A stretch of DNA of 34,858 nt from an uncultured Pseudorhodobacter sp. (GTDB taxonomy: Bacteria; Pseudomonadota; Alphaproteobacteria; Rhodobacterales; Rhodobacteraceae): positions 1-34,858 of the forward strand of contig CAMFLG010000003.1 of assembly GCA_945957495.1 (NCBI GenBank). Reading direction: 5' to 3'. The notes below the pieces were generated by a model, which did no database searches, was not told where the DNA came from, and saw nothing but the letters and a program-made list of their open reading frames with translations. Below are positions 7,876 to 16,009 of this stretch, piece after piece. Position 1 is the stretch's first letter. The number at the start of each line of letters is the position of its first letter. A program made the position numbers and the translations under genes.

Positions 7876-8523
7876 ATGCGCTCTCTTCAGTTGTTGCCCC
7901 TTGTGGTGGCAATCGCTTTTGGCCTGACCTCCTGCAAGGTCGTCAAGACCGCAAGCAAGTCAACCACCTCCACCTCAGACGCTGCGCAAAGTGACGGGGC
8001 GGATCCCATCGCCAAGGTGGCGCAGGAAACGTTCGAGCCCAAACTGCTGCCGCTGATCGCGCAAAAGGCGCTGACCGTCGCAGATTTGCGCAAGGCTGTA
8101 GGCGCAGGGCTGGACGCCGCCGGGGCCGCCAGTGGCAATCGCGGCGCCGGGGAAGGTGCGGCATGGAACTTTGCCGTCAAGGGCGAAGGCAAGATCATCT
8201 CCGCCAATCTGACCAGCCGGGCACGCAAGGCCGAGCTTGACACAGACGGCGACGGCACCGCCGATCTGACGTTGCAGTTGGGCCCGGTCATCAATGGCAC
8301 CGCGCTGCGCGATGTGGCGCCTTTCTACAATTTCGGCGATTTCCGCGACCAGATCGAATTTGCCCAACTGGCCCGCGCCCTGAATGATCTGGCCAGCGCA
8401 AGGCTGGTCCTGCCTGACGGCGATCCGACCGGAAAAATGATGTCTTTTCAGGGCGTCGTGCCGTTGAAAAGCGCGGCTGAGCCTTGGTCCGTCACCGCCG
8501 TCGAGGCGGCGGTGTTGCCATGA
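7876..8523 (+). CDS. DUF2291-type lipoprotein of sugar ABC transporter operon
   Basis: A 215-residue predicted lipoprotein. The signal ends in a lipobox, LTSC, with Cys20 as the acylation site (MRSLQLLPLVVAIAFGLTSC). The rest is a mixed alpha/beta domain with the block GEGAAWNFAVKGEG and the late FYNFGDFRDQIEFAQLARAL, which I recognise as the DUF2291 family. These proteins recur between the binding protein and ATPase genes of ribose-type ABC operons. Their molecular role is not established; a periplasmic accessory to uptake is plausible. The stop overlaps the ATPase start (ATGA), so translation is coupled. Lys/Ser/Thr-rich residues after the Cys look like a flexible tether. Confidence 0.8.
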   Translation: MRSLQLLPLVVAIAFGLTSCKVVKTASKSTTSTSDAAQSDGADPIAKVAQETFEPKLLPLIAQKALTVADLRKAVGAGLDAAGAASGNRGAGEGAAWNFAVKGEGKIISANLTSRARKAELDTDGDGTADLTLQLGPVINGTALRDVAPFYNFGDFRDQIEFAQLARALNDLASARLVLPDGDPTGKMMSFQGVVPLKSAAEPWSVTAVEAAVLP

Positions 8524-10049
8524 CGCAGGAACATCCCATCGGGTTGTCCATCCGGGGCGGGGTCAAGGTTTATCCGGGCACCCGCGCGCTGAAAGGCGTG
8601 GATTTCGATCTGCGCATGGGGGCGGTCAACGTTCTGGTCGGCGAAAACGGTGCGGGCAAGTCCACCCTGATGAAAGCCATCGCCGGGGTGGAAACCCTGA
8701 CCGAAGGCACGATCACGATGGATGGCCAGACGGTTTCGTTCCGGTCGAAAGCCGACGCCGTAGCCAAGGGTATCGGCATTGTGTTTCAGGAACTGAACCT
8801 GTTTCCAAACCTGACCGTGGCCGAAAACATCTTCATCGCGCGTGAACCGACCCGCTTTGGCGTGGATATCGACGCCGCCGCGCAATCCAAAGCCACGCGC
8901 GCCCTGATGGAACGGCTGGAACAGGACATTGACCCCGATGTTCCCTTGGGAACCCTGCGGATCGGACAGCAACAGGTCGTCGAAATTGCCAAGGCGCTGG
9001 CCCAGAATGCCCGCATCCTGATCCTGGACGAACCCACCTCGGCGCTGTCGGCAGCCGAAGTCGAGGTGCTGTTTCGGGTGATCTCTGATCTGAAGGCGCA
9101 GGGCGTCGGCATTGTCTACATCAGCCACCGCCTGGAGGAACTGATCCACATTGGCGACTATATCACCGTTCTGCGCGACGGCATGATCACAGCCGCACAA
9201 GCGATGGACGGCGTGGATATCCCGTGGATCGTCCGCGCCATGATCGGTGACGGGTCCAAGGAATTTCCCCGCACCGAACCGCCAAACTTTGGCGCCGAGG
9301 TGTTTCGGGCCGACACGATCTGCCTTCCCCGTCTGGGGGGCGGTTACACGGTTGATCACCTGTCGCTGTCGGTGCGTTCGGGTGAAATCGTCGGGCTTTA
9401 CGGGCTGATGGGGGCAGGGCGGACCGAGTTTCTGGAATGCATCATGGCGCAGCACCCGGATTCCACCGGGCACTTCTACATAGATGGCAAGCTGTTGACC
9501 GAACGCGACGTGACCGGGCGGATTGCGCGCGGTCTGGCCCTTATCCCCGAGGATCGCAAGCGCGATGGCCTGGTGCAGATCATGGCGATCCGCGAAAACA
9601 TCACGTTGTCGGCCCTGTCCCGCTTTACCCGGCTGTTTCACCTGAACCTCAAGGCCGAAGCGGCGGGGGCCGCCGAATTCATCAAGCGCCTGACGATCAA
9701 GGTCGCCAGCCCCGAAAATCCGGTGTCCAGCCTGTCTGGCGGCAACCAGCAAAAGGTGGTCATCGGCAAGGCGCTGATGACCGACCCGAAGATCCTGCTG
9801 ATGGATGAACCCTCGCGCGGGATCGACATTGGCGCAAAGGCCGAGGTGTTTCGCACCATGCGCAGGCTGGCCGCCGATGGGTTGGGCATCTTGTTCGTTA
9901 CATCTGATCTGGAGGAAGTGCGCGCCCTCTCGGATCGGATTCTTGTCATGGCGGATGGCAAATTGACCGGCGAGTTCAGCGGTCAGGCCAATCCCTCCGA
10001 GGTGATCGCCGCCGCCACCCGCCACAAAGTCAAGGAACACCGCACATGA
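8520..10049 (+). CDS. Ribose-type ABC transporter ATP-binding protein with two ABC domains (RbsA/MglA family)
   Basis: A 509-residue cytoplasmic ATPase with two tandem ABC domains. The first has an intact Walker A, GENGAGKST (41-49), a signature region LRIGQQQ and Walker B ILILDEPTSAL. The second has a degenerate P-loop (GLYGLMGAGRTEF), a good signature LSGGNQQK and Walker B ILLMDEPSRGIDIG. This asymmetry is normal for the RbsA/MglA/XylG family. The ATG at 8520 overlaps the lipoprotein stop and follows its coding frame closely; an upstream in-frame start at 8484 is inside the lipoprotein gene and unlikely. The stop overlaps the permease start, again ATGA. It powers import of the sugar captured by the product of the gene at 6866. 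Confidence 0.93.
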   Translation: MTQEHPIGLSIRGGVKVYPGTRALKGVDFDLRMGAVNVLVGENGAGKSTLMKAIAGVETLTEGTITMDGQTVSFRSKADAVAKGIGIVFQELNLFPNLTVAENIFIAREPTRFGVDIDAAAQSKATRALMERLEQDIDPDVPLGTLRIGQQQVVEIAKALAQNARILILDEPTSALSAAEVEVLFRVISDLKAQGVGIVYISHRLEELIHIGDYITVLRDGMITAAQAMDGVDIPWIVRAMIGDGSKEFPRTEPPNFGAEVFRADTICLPRLGGGYTVDHLSLSVRSGEIVGLYGLMGAGRTEFLECIMAQHPDSTGHFYIDGKLLTERDVTGRIARGLALIPEDRKRDGLVQIMAIRENITLSALSRFTRLFHLNLKAEAAGAAEFIKRLTIKVASPENPVSSLSGGNQQKVVIGKALMTDPKILLMDEPSRGIDIGAKAEVFRTMRRLAADGLGILFVTSDLEEVRALSDRILVMADGKLTGEFSGQANPSEVIAAATRHKVKEHRT

Positions 10050-11101
10050 CCGTTGCAACCGCCCCGTCTTTTGACAAAACCGCTCTGATCCTTGCGCTGC
10101 TGCGCATGCGGACTTTTGTTGCGCTGATCCTCGTGTTTGCGTTCTTTGCCATCGCCGCCCCCAATTTCCTGTCTACTGCGAACGCGGTGATCGTATCCAA
10201 ACACGTCGCGCTGAACGCCCTTCTGGCGATCGGGATGACCTTTGTGATCATCACCGGCGGTATCGACCTGTCGGTTGGCTCCATCGTTGGGCTTTGCGCG
10301 ATGATGGCGGGCTGGCTGGTGCTGAACGGGGTCGATCTGGGGATTGGCTACACCGTCTGGTTCAACACGGCAGAAATCGTCGTGATCGTCTGCCTGATCG
10401 GGGTTCTGGTGGGGGTGGTCAATGGTCTGCTGATCACCAGACTTGCCGTCGCACCCTTCATCGCCACGCTGGGCACGCTTTACGTCGCACGCGGCTTTGC
10501 GCTGTTGTCATCAGGTGGCAGAACCTTCCCCAATCTGACCGGAAAGCCCGAATTTGGCACCGACACCTTTCCCCTGATCGGAACCGGAACGCTGCTGGGC
10601 CTTCCCGTGATGATCTGGCTTCTGATCGCTGTCGGGCTTTTGGCCCACTACATCTCGCGCAGGACAACCTTGGGGCGGCACATCTATGCCGTCGGCGGCA
10701 ACGAACGCGGCGCGGCGCTGTCTGGGGTCAAGGTCAACCGGGTCAAGATGTTCGTCTACATGTTTTCCGGTCTGTGCGCTGCATTGGTCGGCATCGTCAT
10801 TGCCAGCCAGCTTCAGGCCAGCCATCCGGCAACCGGAGAGACGTTCGAACTGAACGCCATCGCGGCGGCCGTTCTGGGCGGCACCTCGATGTCGGGCGGG
10901 CGCGGCAAGATCGGCGGCACCATCGTCGGCGCCTTTGTCATCGGCATCCTAAGCGATGGTCTGATCATGATGGGCGTGTCGTCGTTCTGGCAGACGGTCA
11001 TCAAAGGCCTTGTGATCATCATGGCCGTGGTCATTGATCAGGCTCAAAGCCGACTTCAGGCACGGGTTGCTCTGCAGCAAGAGGCCGCACTGGAAAAATA
11101 G
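10046..11101 (+). CDS. Ribose-type ABC transporter permease (RbsC/XylH family)
   Basis: A 351-residue inner-membrane protein with about eight to ten hydrophobic segments. It carries the family marks GIDLSVGSIVGL in the second third of the N-terminal half and LGRHIYAVGGNERGAALSGV, the cytoplasmic loop that contacts the ATPase. The AAAVLGGTSMSGGRGKIGGT block near the C-terminus is typical of BPD_transp_2 permeases. A single permease gene implies a homodimer. It is translationally coupled to the ATPase (4-base overlap). After the stop, 91 bases precede the DeoR gene, with no obvious terminator, so the regulator is probably the distal gene of the same operon. Confidence 0.93.
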   Translation: MTVATAPSFDKTALILALLRMRTFVALILVFAFFAIAAPNFLSTANAVIVSKHVALNALLAIGMTFVIITGGIDLSVGSIVGLCAMMAGWLVLNGVDLGIGYTVWFNTAEIVVIVCLIGVLVGVVNGLLITRLAVAPFIATLGTLYVARGFALLSSGGRTFPNLTGKPEFGTDTFPLIGTGTLLGLPVMIWLLIAVGLLAHYISRRTTLGRHIYAVGGNERGAALSGVKVNRVKMFVYMFSGLCAALVGIVIASQLQASHPATGETFELNAIAAAVLGGTSMSGGRGKIGGTIVGAFVIGILSDGLIMMGVSSFWQTVIKGLVIIMAVVIDQAQSRLQARVALQQEAALEK

Positions 11102-11192
11102 ATCTGACTTTCAGGAACACGAGAATACCGCTAGGATTTCAGTCACACCATTAAAAACCATTCGCGTCCATACCCAAGAAAGAGAATGCGAC

Positions 11193-12002
11193 ATGAATTC
11201 AAATCGCAGCTTGGACCGCACTGATACAATGGTTGGGCTTTTGTCGGAACCCCGGCGTCGGCGCATCCTGGAATGGATTCAGGAAGAGGGCGCGGCCCGG
11301 GTCCGCGATCTGGCCGGGGCGTTTCAGGTGTCAGAGGCGACCATCCGCCAGGATCTGGAGCGTCTGGAAGCCGAAGGTCTGATCACGCGGGAACATGGCG
11401 GGGCATACCTGAATTCCAGCGTCAGCCCTGTCGGCACCATGGTTCTGCACCATCAGGACAATATGGACAAAAAGGCCCGGATTGGCGCGCTTGCCGCCAG
11501 TCTGGTGGGAAACGGCGAAACGCTTATCCTTGATGCGGGCACGACGACGACCGAAGTTGCGATCCGGCTGGTTAACCGCAAGAATCTGACCGTCATTACC
11601 AACGCGCTGAACATTGCGATTATTCTGGGGGCCGTTCCGGGATTTGCCGTGCATATGCCGGGTGGCCAGTTCAAGGTGCCGACCCTGTCGCTTTCCGGGG
11701 ACAAGTCGGTTGAATACTTCCGCAACATCTTCGCCGGAAAGCTCTTTCTCGCCACGGCAGGGGTTTCGCTGGAATCCGGCCTGACCTACCCCAGCTTTGC
11801 CGATCTGCAGTTGAAAGAGGCGATGATCAAGGCCGCCAGCCATGTCTATCTTGTGGCGGATTCCAGCAAGATCAACAAATCCTCTTTCACCCGCCTCGCG
11901 TCATTGGAGGTAGTGCAGACCTTCATCACGGATGACGGTATCTCTGACGCCGACGCCAAGGCATTCGAGGCGCGCGGCATCAATCTGCTGGTGGCAAAGT
12001 AG
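11193..12002 (+). CDS. DeoR-family transcriptional regulator
   Basis: A 269-residue repressor. The N-terminal winged helix-turn-helix reads RRRRILEWIQEEGAARVRDL and then VSEATIRQDLERLEAEGL, leading to REHGGAY (the usual R.HGGA hinge). The C-terminal sensor domain has ILDAGTTTTEVA, the phosphosugar-binding loop shared with ribose-5-phosphate isomerase-type folds, and NALNIAIILG. These proteins respond to a phosphorylated sugar, here most simply the kinase product of the opposite operon. The ATG at 11193 has an AAGAAAGAG site; an internal ATG at 11229 would drop 12 residues and cannot be excluded. It likely controls both operons flanking 6567-6865. Confidence 0.9.
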   Translation: MNSNRSLDRTDTMVGLLSEPRRRRILEWIQEEGAARVRDLAGAFQVSEATIRQDLERLEAEGLITREHGGAYLNSSVSPVGTMVLHHQDNMDKKARIGALAASLVGNGETLILDAGTTTTEVAIRLVNRKNLTVITNALNIAIILGAVPGFAVHMPGGQFKVPTLSLSGDKSVEYFRNIFAGKLFLATAGVSLESGLTYPSFADLQLKEAMIKAASHVYLVADSSKINKSSFTRLASLEVVQTFITDDGISDADAKAFEARGINLLVAK

Positions 12003-12042
12003 CCGTCTGATGCCTGGGGGCCGAAAATGGCGGCAAGACGGC
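12002..12042 (+). terminator. Weak stem-loop at the convergent junction after the DeoR gene
   Basis: GCCGTCT at 12002-12008 pairs perfectly with AGACGGC at 12036-12042 around a 27-base loop. It starts at the last base of the DeoR stop codon and lies between two genes that point at each other (the aminotransferase gene ends at 12078). There is no T-run and the loop is long, so a terminator role is only a suggestion. Confidence 0.2.
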
Positions 12043-12077
12043 GCGCGTCCCCAGCCATTCCAGCCCGCCGCTTCCGA

Positions 12078-13040
12078 TCAATAGTAATTGATCGGAAAGG
12101 TCAGCTCGGGGTCCGAATGCGCGTCCCAATACCCCTTCCAGATCGCCTTCGAAATCGGGCCGACCTGACCGGAACCAACGGGGCGGTGATCCAGCGTGGT
12201 GATGGGCATGACGCCGCCTGCCGTGGTGACAAACATGATCTCGTCACAGCTGTAGGCCATCTCCACCGGAATATCGTCAATCACCCATGGGATGCACAGC
12301 TTGTCGGCCACCGCCAGGATGGATTTGCGGGTAACACCTTCCAGGACTCCGCGCCGCGGAGTGTATAGCTTGCCATCCTGAACCAGCACCACGTTGAAGC
12401 CCGACCCCTCGGTCAGGTTGGCGTCGCCGTCTGTCAGGATCGGGTACATCGCGCCTCGATCGCGCGCCTCCAGAATGCCGCGGGTGAAATCACCCCACTG
12501 CAGGTTCTTCACTGTCGGGTCGATGGCCCCGGGCGAGATGCGGCGCACGGTGCGGGCGATGATGGCGGAACCACCCGTCTTTTGCACCTCTTCGCCCATC
12601 ACCCACAGATAGGGCGTGACCATAAGATAGCAGAAATTTTCGCAATCCTCGGGCGCGTATTGGCGGATATAGCGCAATCCGCGCGTCACGATGATCATCA
12701 CATAGGCATCGCGAATGCCGCTGGTCGCGGCCATTTCCACCAGCCGATCGCGGATTTCCTGACGCGGAATCGGGCTGACAAGGCGCAGCTTGGCAAGGCT
12801 GGCTTCAAAACGGTCCAGATGGTCGTCCAGCCGGAAAAAACGGCCATTCCAGATGGCTGGCACGTCATAGGTCAGGTCAGAATGCAGAAACCCCTGATCC
12901 AGAAGCGGAATTTTTGCATCCGCCACCGGTACATAATCACCGCCCACCCAAGCAATTCCCTTGGCAAATGGGTTCGTGCTGGCCTGCAAATCCTGAACGC
13001 GGCGGCGGTAGTCGTTGAAAATGTGATCGGTGTAGGTCAT
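12078..13040 (-). CDS. Class IV (fold type IV) aminotransferase, (R)-amine transaminase-like
   Basis: A 320-residue PLP enzyme of the branched-chain/D-amino-acid transaminase fold. The PLP lysine is Lys178 in DPTVKNLQWGD, and the cofactor-contacting glutamate is Glu211 in LTEGSGFN. The substrate-face segment DQGFLHSDLTYDVPAIWNGR (49-68) and TTAGGVMP closely resemble, from memory, Arthrobacter (R)-selective amine transaminase (DQGYLHSDVTY and TTAGGVWP). They differ from the HYG..FEG pattern of branched-chain enzymes. The protein could thus act on an amine or beta-/D-amino acid rather than leucine-type substrates. It is the last gene of a minus operon behind a class III aminotransferase (27-base gap) and a family-5 binding protein. 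Start ATG 13040 has a GGAAAG site. Exact specificity needs assay. Confidence 0.85.
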   Translation of the reverse strand: MTYTDHIFNDYRRRVQDLQASTNPFAKGIAWVGGDYVPVADAKIPLLDQGFLHSDLTYDVPAIWNGRFFRLDDHLDRFEASLAKLRLVSPIPRQEIRDRLVEMAATSGIRDAYVMIIVTRGLRYIRQYAPEDCENFCYLMVTPYLWVMGEEVQKTGGSAIIARTVRRISPGAIDPTVKNLQWGDFTRGILEARDRGAMYPILTDGDANLTEGSGFNVVLVQDGKLYTPRRGVLEGVTRKSILAVADKLCIPWVIDDIPVEMAYSCDEIMFVTTAGGVMPITTLDHRPVGSGQVGPISKAIWKGYWDAHSDPELTFPINYY

Positions 13041-13067
13041 GGCGGCTTTCCAGTTTGGGCGGGGTCG

Positions 13068-14312
13068 TCAGGCGGGAACGAAACCTGCGGCGATGATGTC
13101 GCCAAAGGCCGCGTCAACGGCTTCGATGGCACGGTCAATCTCGGCCGGGCCATGTGCGGCGCACAGGAACATGTTGTGTTTGGGGTGCAGGAACACCCCG
13201 TGACGCAGGGCTGCAGCACACAGCGCATTGCCGATGCGCAGATCCACGTCACCGTCCACCAGCACAACCGGCATTTGGGCAGGGCCGGTCTGGCGCAGGC
13301 GGAAGCCGTTGCGTTTGGCCACCTCGTCCAGCCCGGCGCGCAGGCGCAGACCCATGGCTTCGGTATGGGCAATCGCATCGGTGTCGCGCAGAATCCGCAC
13401 CGTCGTCAGCGCTGCCGCCATCGCCACCGCCCCATACCAAAAAGAGCCGGTGGTAAAGATTTTGTCCGCCCCGTCACGGGCCCGGTCAGAGCCCGCCACA
13501 CAGGCCAAGGGCCAACCGTTCGCGATGGATTTGGAATAGGTGGCAAGATCCGGTTTGACCCCGTAGCGTGCCCAACTGCCCCGAACGTCCAGCCGGAACC
13601 CCGCCCGCACGTCATCCAGGATCAGCATGGCACCGCTGCGGTCGCAGGCCGCGCGGGCGGCGCGCAGAAACGCCTCTGTCGGCATTTCCTGATCCCGGCC
13701 CACATCATGCCGATAGGCGGTCAGGATGATGGCGGCCAGATCGTCACCCGCCTCGGCCACAACGGCCTCAAGCCCGGCGATATCGCCCCATTCAAAGGTC
13801 ATCAGATGCGCACGGTCGGCTTCGGTGACACCTACGACCGATGGGGAACACCACGGCACAGCGCCATGATAAGCGCCCTTCGCCATGATCACCTTGCGCT
13901 TGCCGGTGCCCGCGCGGGCGATGGTCACGCTGGCCGTGGTTGCATCGGTGCCGTTCTTCTGGAACAGGCACCAATCGGCATTGTCCAGCGTGCCGGTCAG
14001 CAGTTCAGCCAGTTCAACGACCCGTTCGGTCGGACCATTGCCGCAATCCACCACGCGCAACTGTTCCAGCGCGGCGGCCTGCACTTCGGGGTGGTGATAG
14101 CCCAGGACATTTGGTCCCCAGGCGCACATGAAATCAATGAATTCGTTGCCATCAACATCCCAGACCCGGCAGCCATCGGCGCGCGAAAAGAACTGGGGAT
14201 AGCCGGGCGCGATGGCGCGGGTGGCCATATGGCCCCACATGCCGTTCGGGATCACATGGCGCGCGCGCTCCAGCAGGGCGGCATCGCGAGAGTTGGTCAA
14301 AGTGGCGGTCAT
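13068..14312 (-). CDS. Class III aminotransferase, glutamate-1-semialdehyde aminomutase-like
   Basis: A 414-residue PLP enzyme of fold type I. The PLP lysine is Lys261 in TYSKSIANGWPLA; the ring-nitrogen Asp233 is in LILDDVRAGFR. KNGTDATTASVTIARAGTG is the phosphate-binding region. The overall order resembles glutamate-1-semialdehyde 2,1-aminomutase, but the usual DEV.TGFR is DDVRAGFR, and the context is catabolic rather than heme synthesis, so a transaminase for an amine or beta-amino acid is more likely. It sits between a binding-protein gene and a class IV aminotransferase, which suggests two successive or alternative amino-group removals from one imported compound. Start ATG 14312 has an AAGGGA site; a stable hairpin precedes it. 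Confidence 0.85.
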   Translation of the reverse strand: MTATLTNSRDAALLERARHVIPNGMWGHMATRAIAPGYPQFFSRADGCRVWDVDGNEFIDFMCAWGPNVLGYHHPEVQAAALEQLRVVDCGNGPTERVVELAELLTGTLDNADWCLFQKNGTDATTASVTIARAGTGKRKVIMAKGAYHGAVPWCSPSVVGVTEADRAHLMTFEWGDIAGLEAVVAEAGDDLAAIILTAYRHDVGRDQEMPTEAFLRAARAACDRSGAMLILDDVRAGFRLDVRGSWARYGVKPDLATYSKSIANGWPLACVAGSDRARDGADKIFTTGSFWYGAVAMAAALTTVRILRDTDAIAHTEAMGLRLRAGLDEVAKRNGFRLRQTGPAQMPVVLVDGDVDLRIGNALCAAALRHGVFLHPKHNMFLCAAHGPAEIDRAIEAVDAAFGDIIAAGFVPA

Positions 14313-14337
14313 GCGTTAATCCCTTGGCTAAAAGGCG

Positions 14338-14361
14338 GGGGGGCGCATGGCCGCGCCCCCC
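14338..14361 (-). promoter_or_regulatory. Intercistronic stem-loop after the family-5 binding protein gene
   Basis: A perfect 9-bp GC-only stem (14338-14346 with 14353-14361, GGGGGGCGC against GCGCCCCCC) encloses a 6-base loop. On the transcribed minus strand it starts 9 bases after the binding-protein stop and is followed by GCCTTTTAG, a short T-run. It may act as a partial terminator or mRNA stabiliser that keeps the binding protein more abundant than the enzymes behind it. Confidence 0.5.
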
Positions 14362-14370
14362 ACGGTCGGC

Positions 14371-15969
14371 TCAGTTGGTTATTTCCGCCAGCGGCAGGTT
14401 GCAGCAGGCGCTGTAACGCACCCCCTTGATATTGGGGCCATGGGCAAGGATCAGGTCCGGGCTGACCATCGGAATGATGATCTTGTTGTTGATCATCTCT
14501 TGCGCGGCTTCGTTCCACAGCTTGTCGGCTTCTTCTGCCGTGGGCGCCGCAAGCGCCGCCGTTTTCAGCTCACCCGGGCGCGGATTGATGATCGAGGGAT
14601 CATTGTCACCCCCCGCGCGCTTGGCCCAGACAGAGCCTTCCTGCATCCCGAACACATCGACATATTGCGAAGTGCCAAAGAAGTCGGGCGCAAAGAACAC
14701 TGCCGTCAGGGCAATGTGATCACCATTCGCCTGTTCGCGCCAGTTGGCCAACGGCATCGGCGTCAGTTCCAGGGTGATGCCAACCTTGGACAGATCCTGC
14801 TGGATCTTCTGCATCATCAAGGAAAAGTCCACGCCATAGACGTTCAGATCCGGATAGATCGACTGGATGGTAACGCCATCGCCCAGACCGGCAGCGGCCA
14901 GCATTTCCTTGGCCTTTTCGGGGTTGTATTCCGGGATGGCGTGCCCATCGCCGCCGGGGAAGCCCAGAGGGATCGGCGCGGCCAGCGGACGCCCGGCACC
15001 GCCCAGCGTGAAGTCGATCAGCGACGTGCGGTCAATGGCAATCGAGATGGCCTCGCGCACCTCGGGTGTCATCTTGAAGGTCAGCGATTTTGCCCCGGGG
15101 GACAGTGCCATATAGACGAAGTTGTAGGACGGTACGCTTTCCACAACGGCGTCGGTGCCTGTCAGCGATTTGGCGGTTTCCGGGTCGATCTGCATGGCGA
15201 TATCCACCTCGCCCGATTGCAGCATCTGCGCCTGCGACACCGCGTCCTTCACCTGACGAAAGATCACCTCCGGCACAGCAGGCTTGGCGCGCCAATAGGC
15301 CTCGTTGCGCTTCAGCCGCAGTTCGGTGTTCGGCTCGTACGCTTCCAGAACGAACGGACCGCTGCCTGCGGAATTGGACAGGAACCACGTCTCGGATGCG
15401 TCCTTTTCAGCGGCTGTTTCGTCTGCCAAAGCGCCGTTTGCGATGGCAACGTCGCTGTTGATCACGCCCAGAAAGCCTGCTGCAGCCTGATTGAGGAACT
15501 CAGAGTTGGAAGAAGCCAGCTTGACGATCACAGTCGCCGCATCTGGCGTATCAATCGACGTGATCGGGTCTGCGATGAAGGCTGCACTGCCTTTCATGTT
15601 CTTCACCCGCTCGAACGACCATTTCACATCCTTTGCCTCGACCGGCGAGCCATCCGAGAATTTGGCAGCCGGGTCCAGTTTGAAGGTGAATTCAGTCTGC
15701 TCGGGGTTCGAGGACCAGCTTGCCGCCAGCAGCGGCTGCAATTTGTTGTCCTTGTCCAGCGTGACAAGCTGTTCATAGACCGACGTGTTGTAAATCTGGC
15801 AGGTGTCACACCAGGACCGTGCCGGATCCAGCGCGTTCACATCCATGTCGCGCGCGATCACCAGCGCTTTTTCCTCGGCAAAGGCTGACGGTGCGGTCAG
15901 CCCGAAGACAGCGGCCATCAGCGCAAAGGAAATAAGCGCGGCTTTTGGCCTGAGAACCCTAGTAATCAT
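14371..15969 (-). CDS. ABC transporter substrate-binding protein, family 5 (dipeptide/opine/nickel type)
   Basis: A 532-residue secreted binding protein. A signal peptide of about 31 residues ends AFA/EE. The mature protein starts KALVIARDMDVNALDPARS and has FTFKLDPAAKFSDGSPVEAK and DVKWSFERV, the signature region of SBP_bac_5 proteins that bind peptides, opines, cationic or amino-containing solutes. The start at 15969 has an AGGAGAAC site; upstream in-frame codons are not signal-like. No permease or ATPase lies in its own operon: the matching Dpp-type membrane and ATPase genes are 7.8 kb away on the other strand (23732-27611). It is between the E1 dehydrogenase and two aminotransferases, which suggests an amine- or amino acid-containing ligand. 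Two adjacent cysteines (YSACCNLP) occur near the C-terminus. Confidence 0.9.
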   Translation of the reverse strand: MITRVLRPKAALISFALMAAVFGLTAPSAFAEEKALVIARDMDVNALDPARSWCDTCQIYNTSVYEQLVTLDKDNKLQPLLAASWSSNPEQTEFTFKLDPAAKFSDGSPVEAKDVKWSFERVKNMKGSAAFIADPITSIDTPDAATVIVKLASSNSEFLNQAAAGFLGVINSDVAIANGALADETAAEKDASETWFLSNSAGSGPFVLEAYEPNTELRLKRNEAYWRAKPAVPEVIFRQVKDAVSQAQMLQSGEVDIAMQIDPETAKSLTGTDAVVESVPSYNFVYMALSPGAKSLTFKMTPEVREAISIAIDRTSLIDFTLGGAGRPLAAPIPLGFPGGDGHAIPEYNPEKAKEMLAAAGLGDGVTIQSIYPDLNVYGVDFSLMMQKIQQDLSKVGITLELTPMPLANWREQANGDHIALTAVFFAPDFFGTSQYVDVFGMQEGSVWAKRAGGDNDPSIINPRPGELKTAALAAPTAEEADKLWNEAAQEMINNKIIIPMVSPDLILAHGPNIKGVRYSACCNLPLAEITN

Positions 15970-16009
15970 GTTTCCGTTCTCCTGTTGGTGGACCTGTGTG
16001 GTCCGTTTT

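Noticed and set aside
8448..10058. Long open frame (about 536 codons) on the minus strand
   Set aside because: It is antisense to the double ABC ATPase, which has complete motifs. The frame is open because of high third-position GC in the real gene; no domain is recognisable.
12582..14429. Long plus-strand open frame (about 615 codons)
   Set aside because: Antisense to both aminotransferase genes, whose PLP lysines and cofactor motifs are intact. Composition is Arg/Gly/His-rich as in shadow frames.
14347..15888. Plus-strand open frame (about 513 codons)
   Set aside because: Antisense to the family-5 binding protein with a clear signal peptide and family motif.
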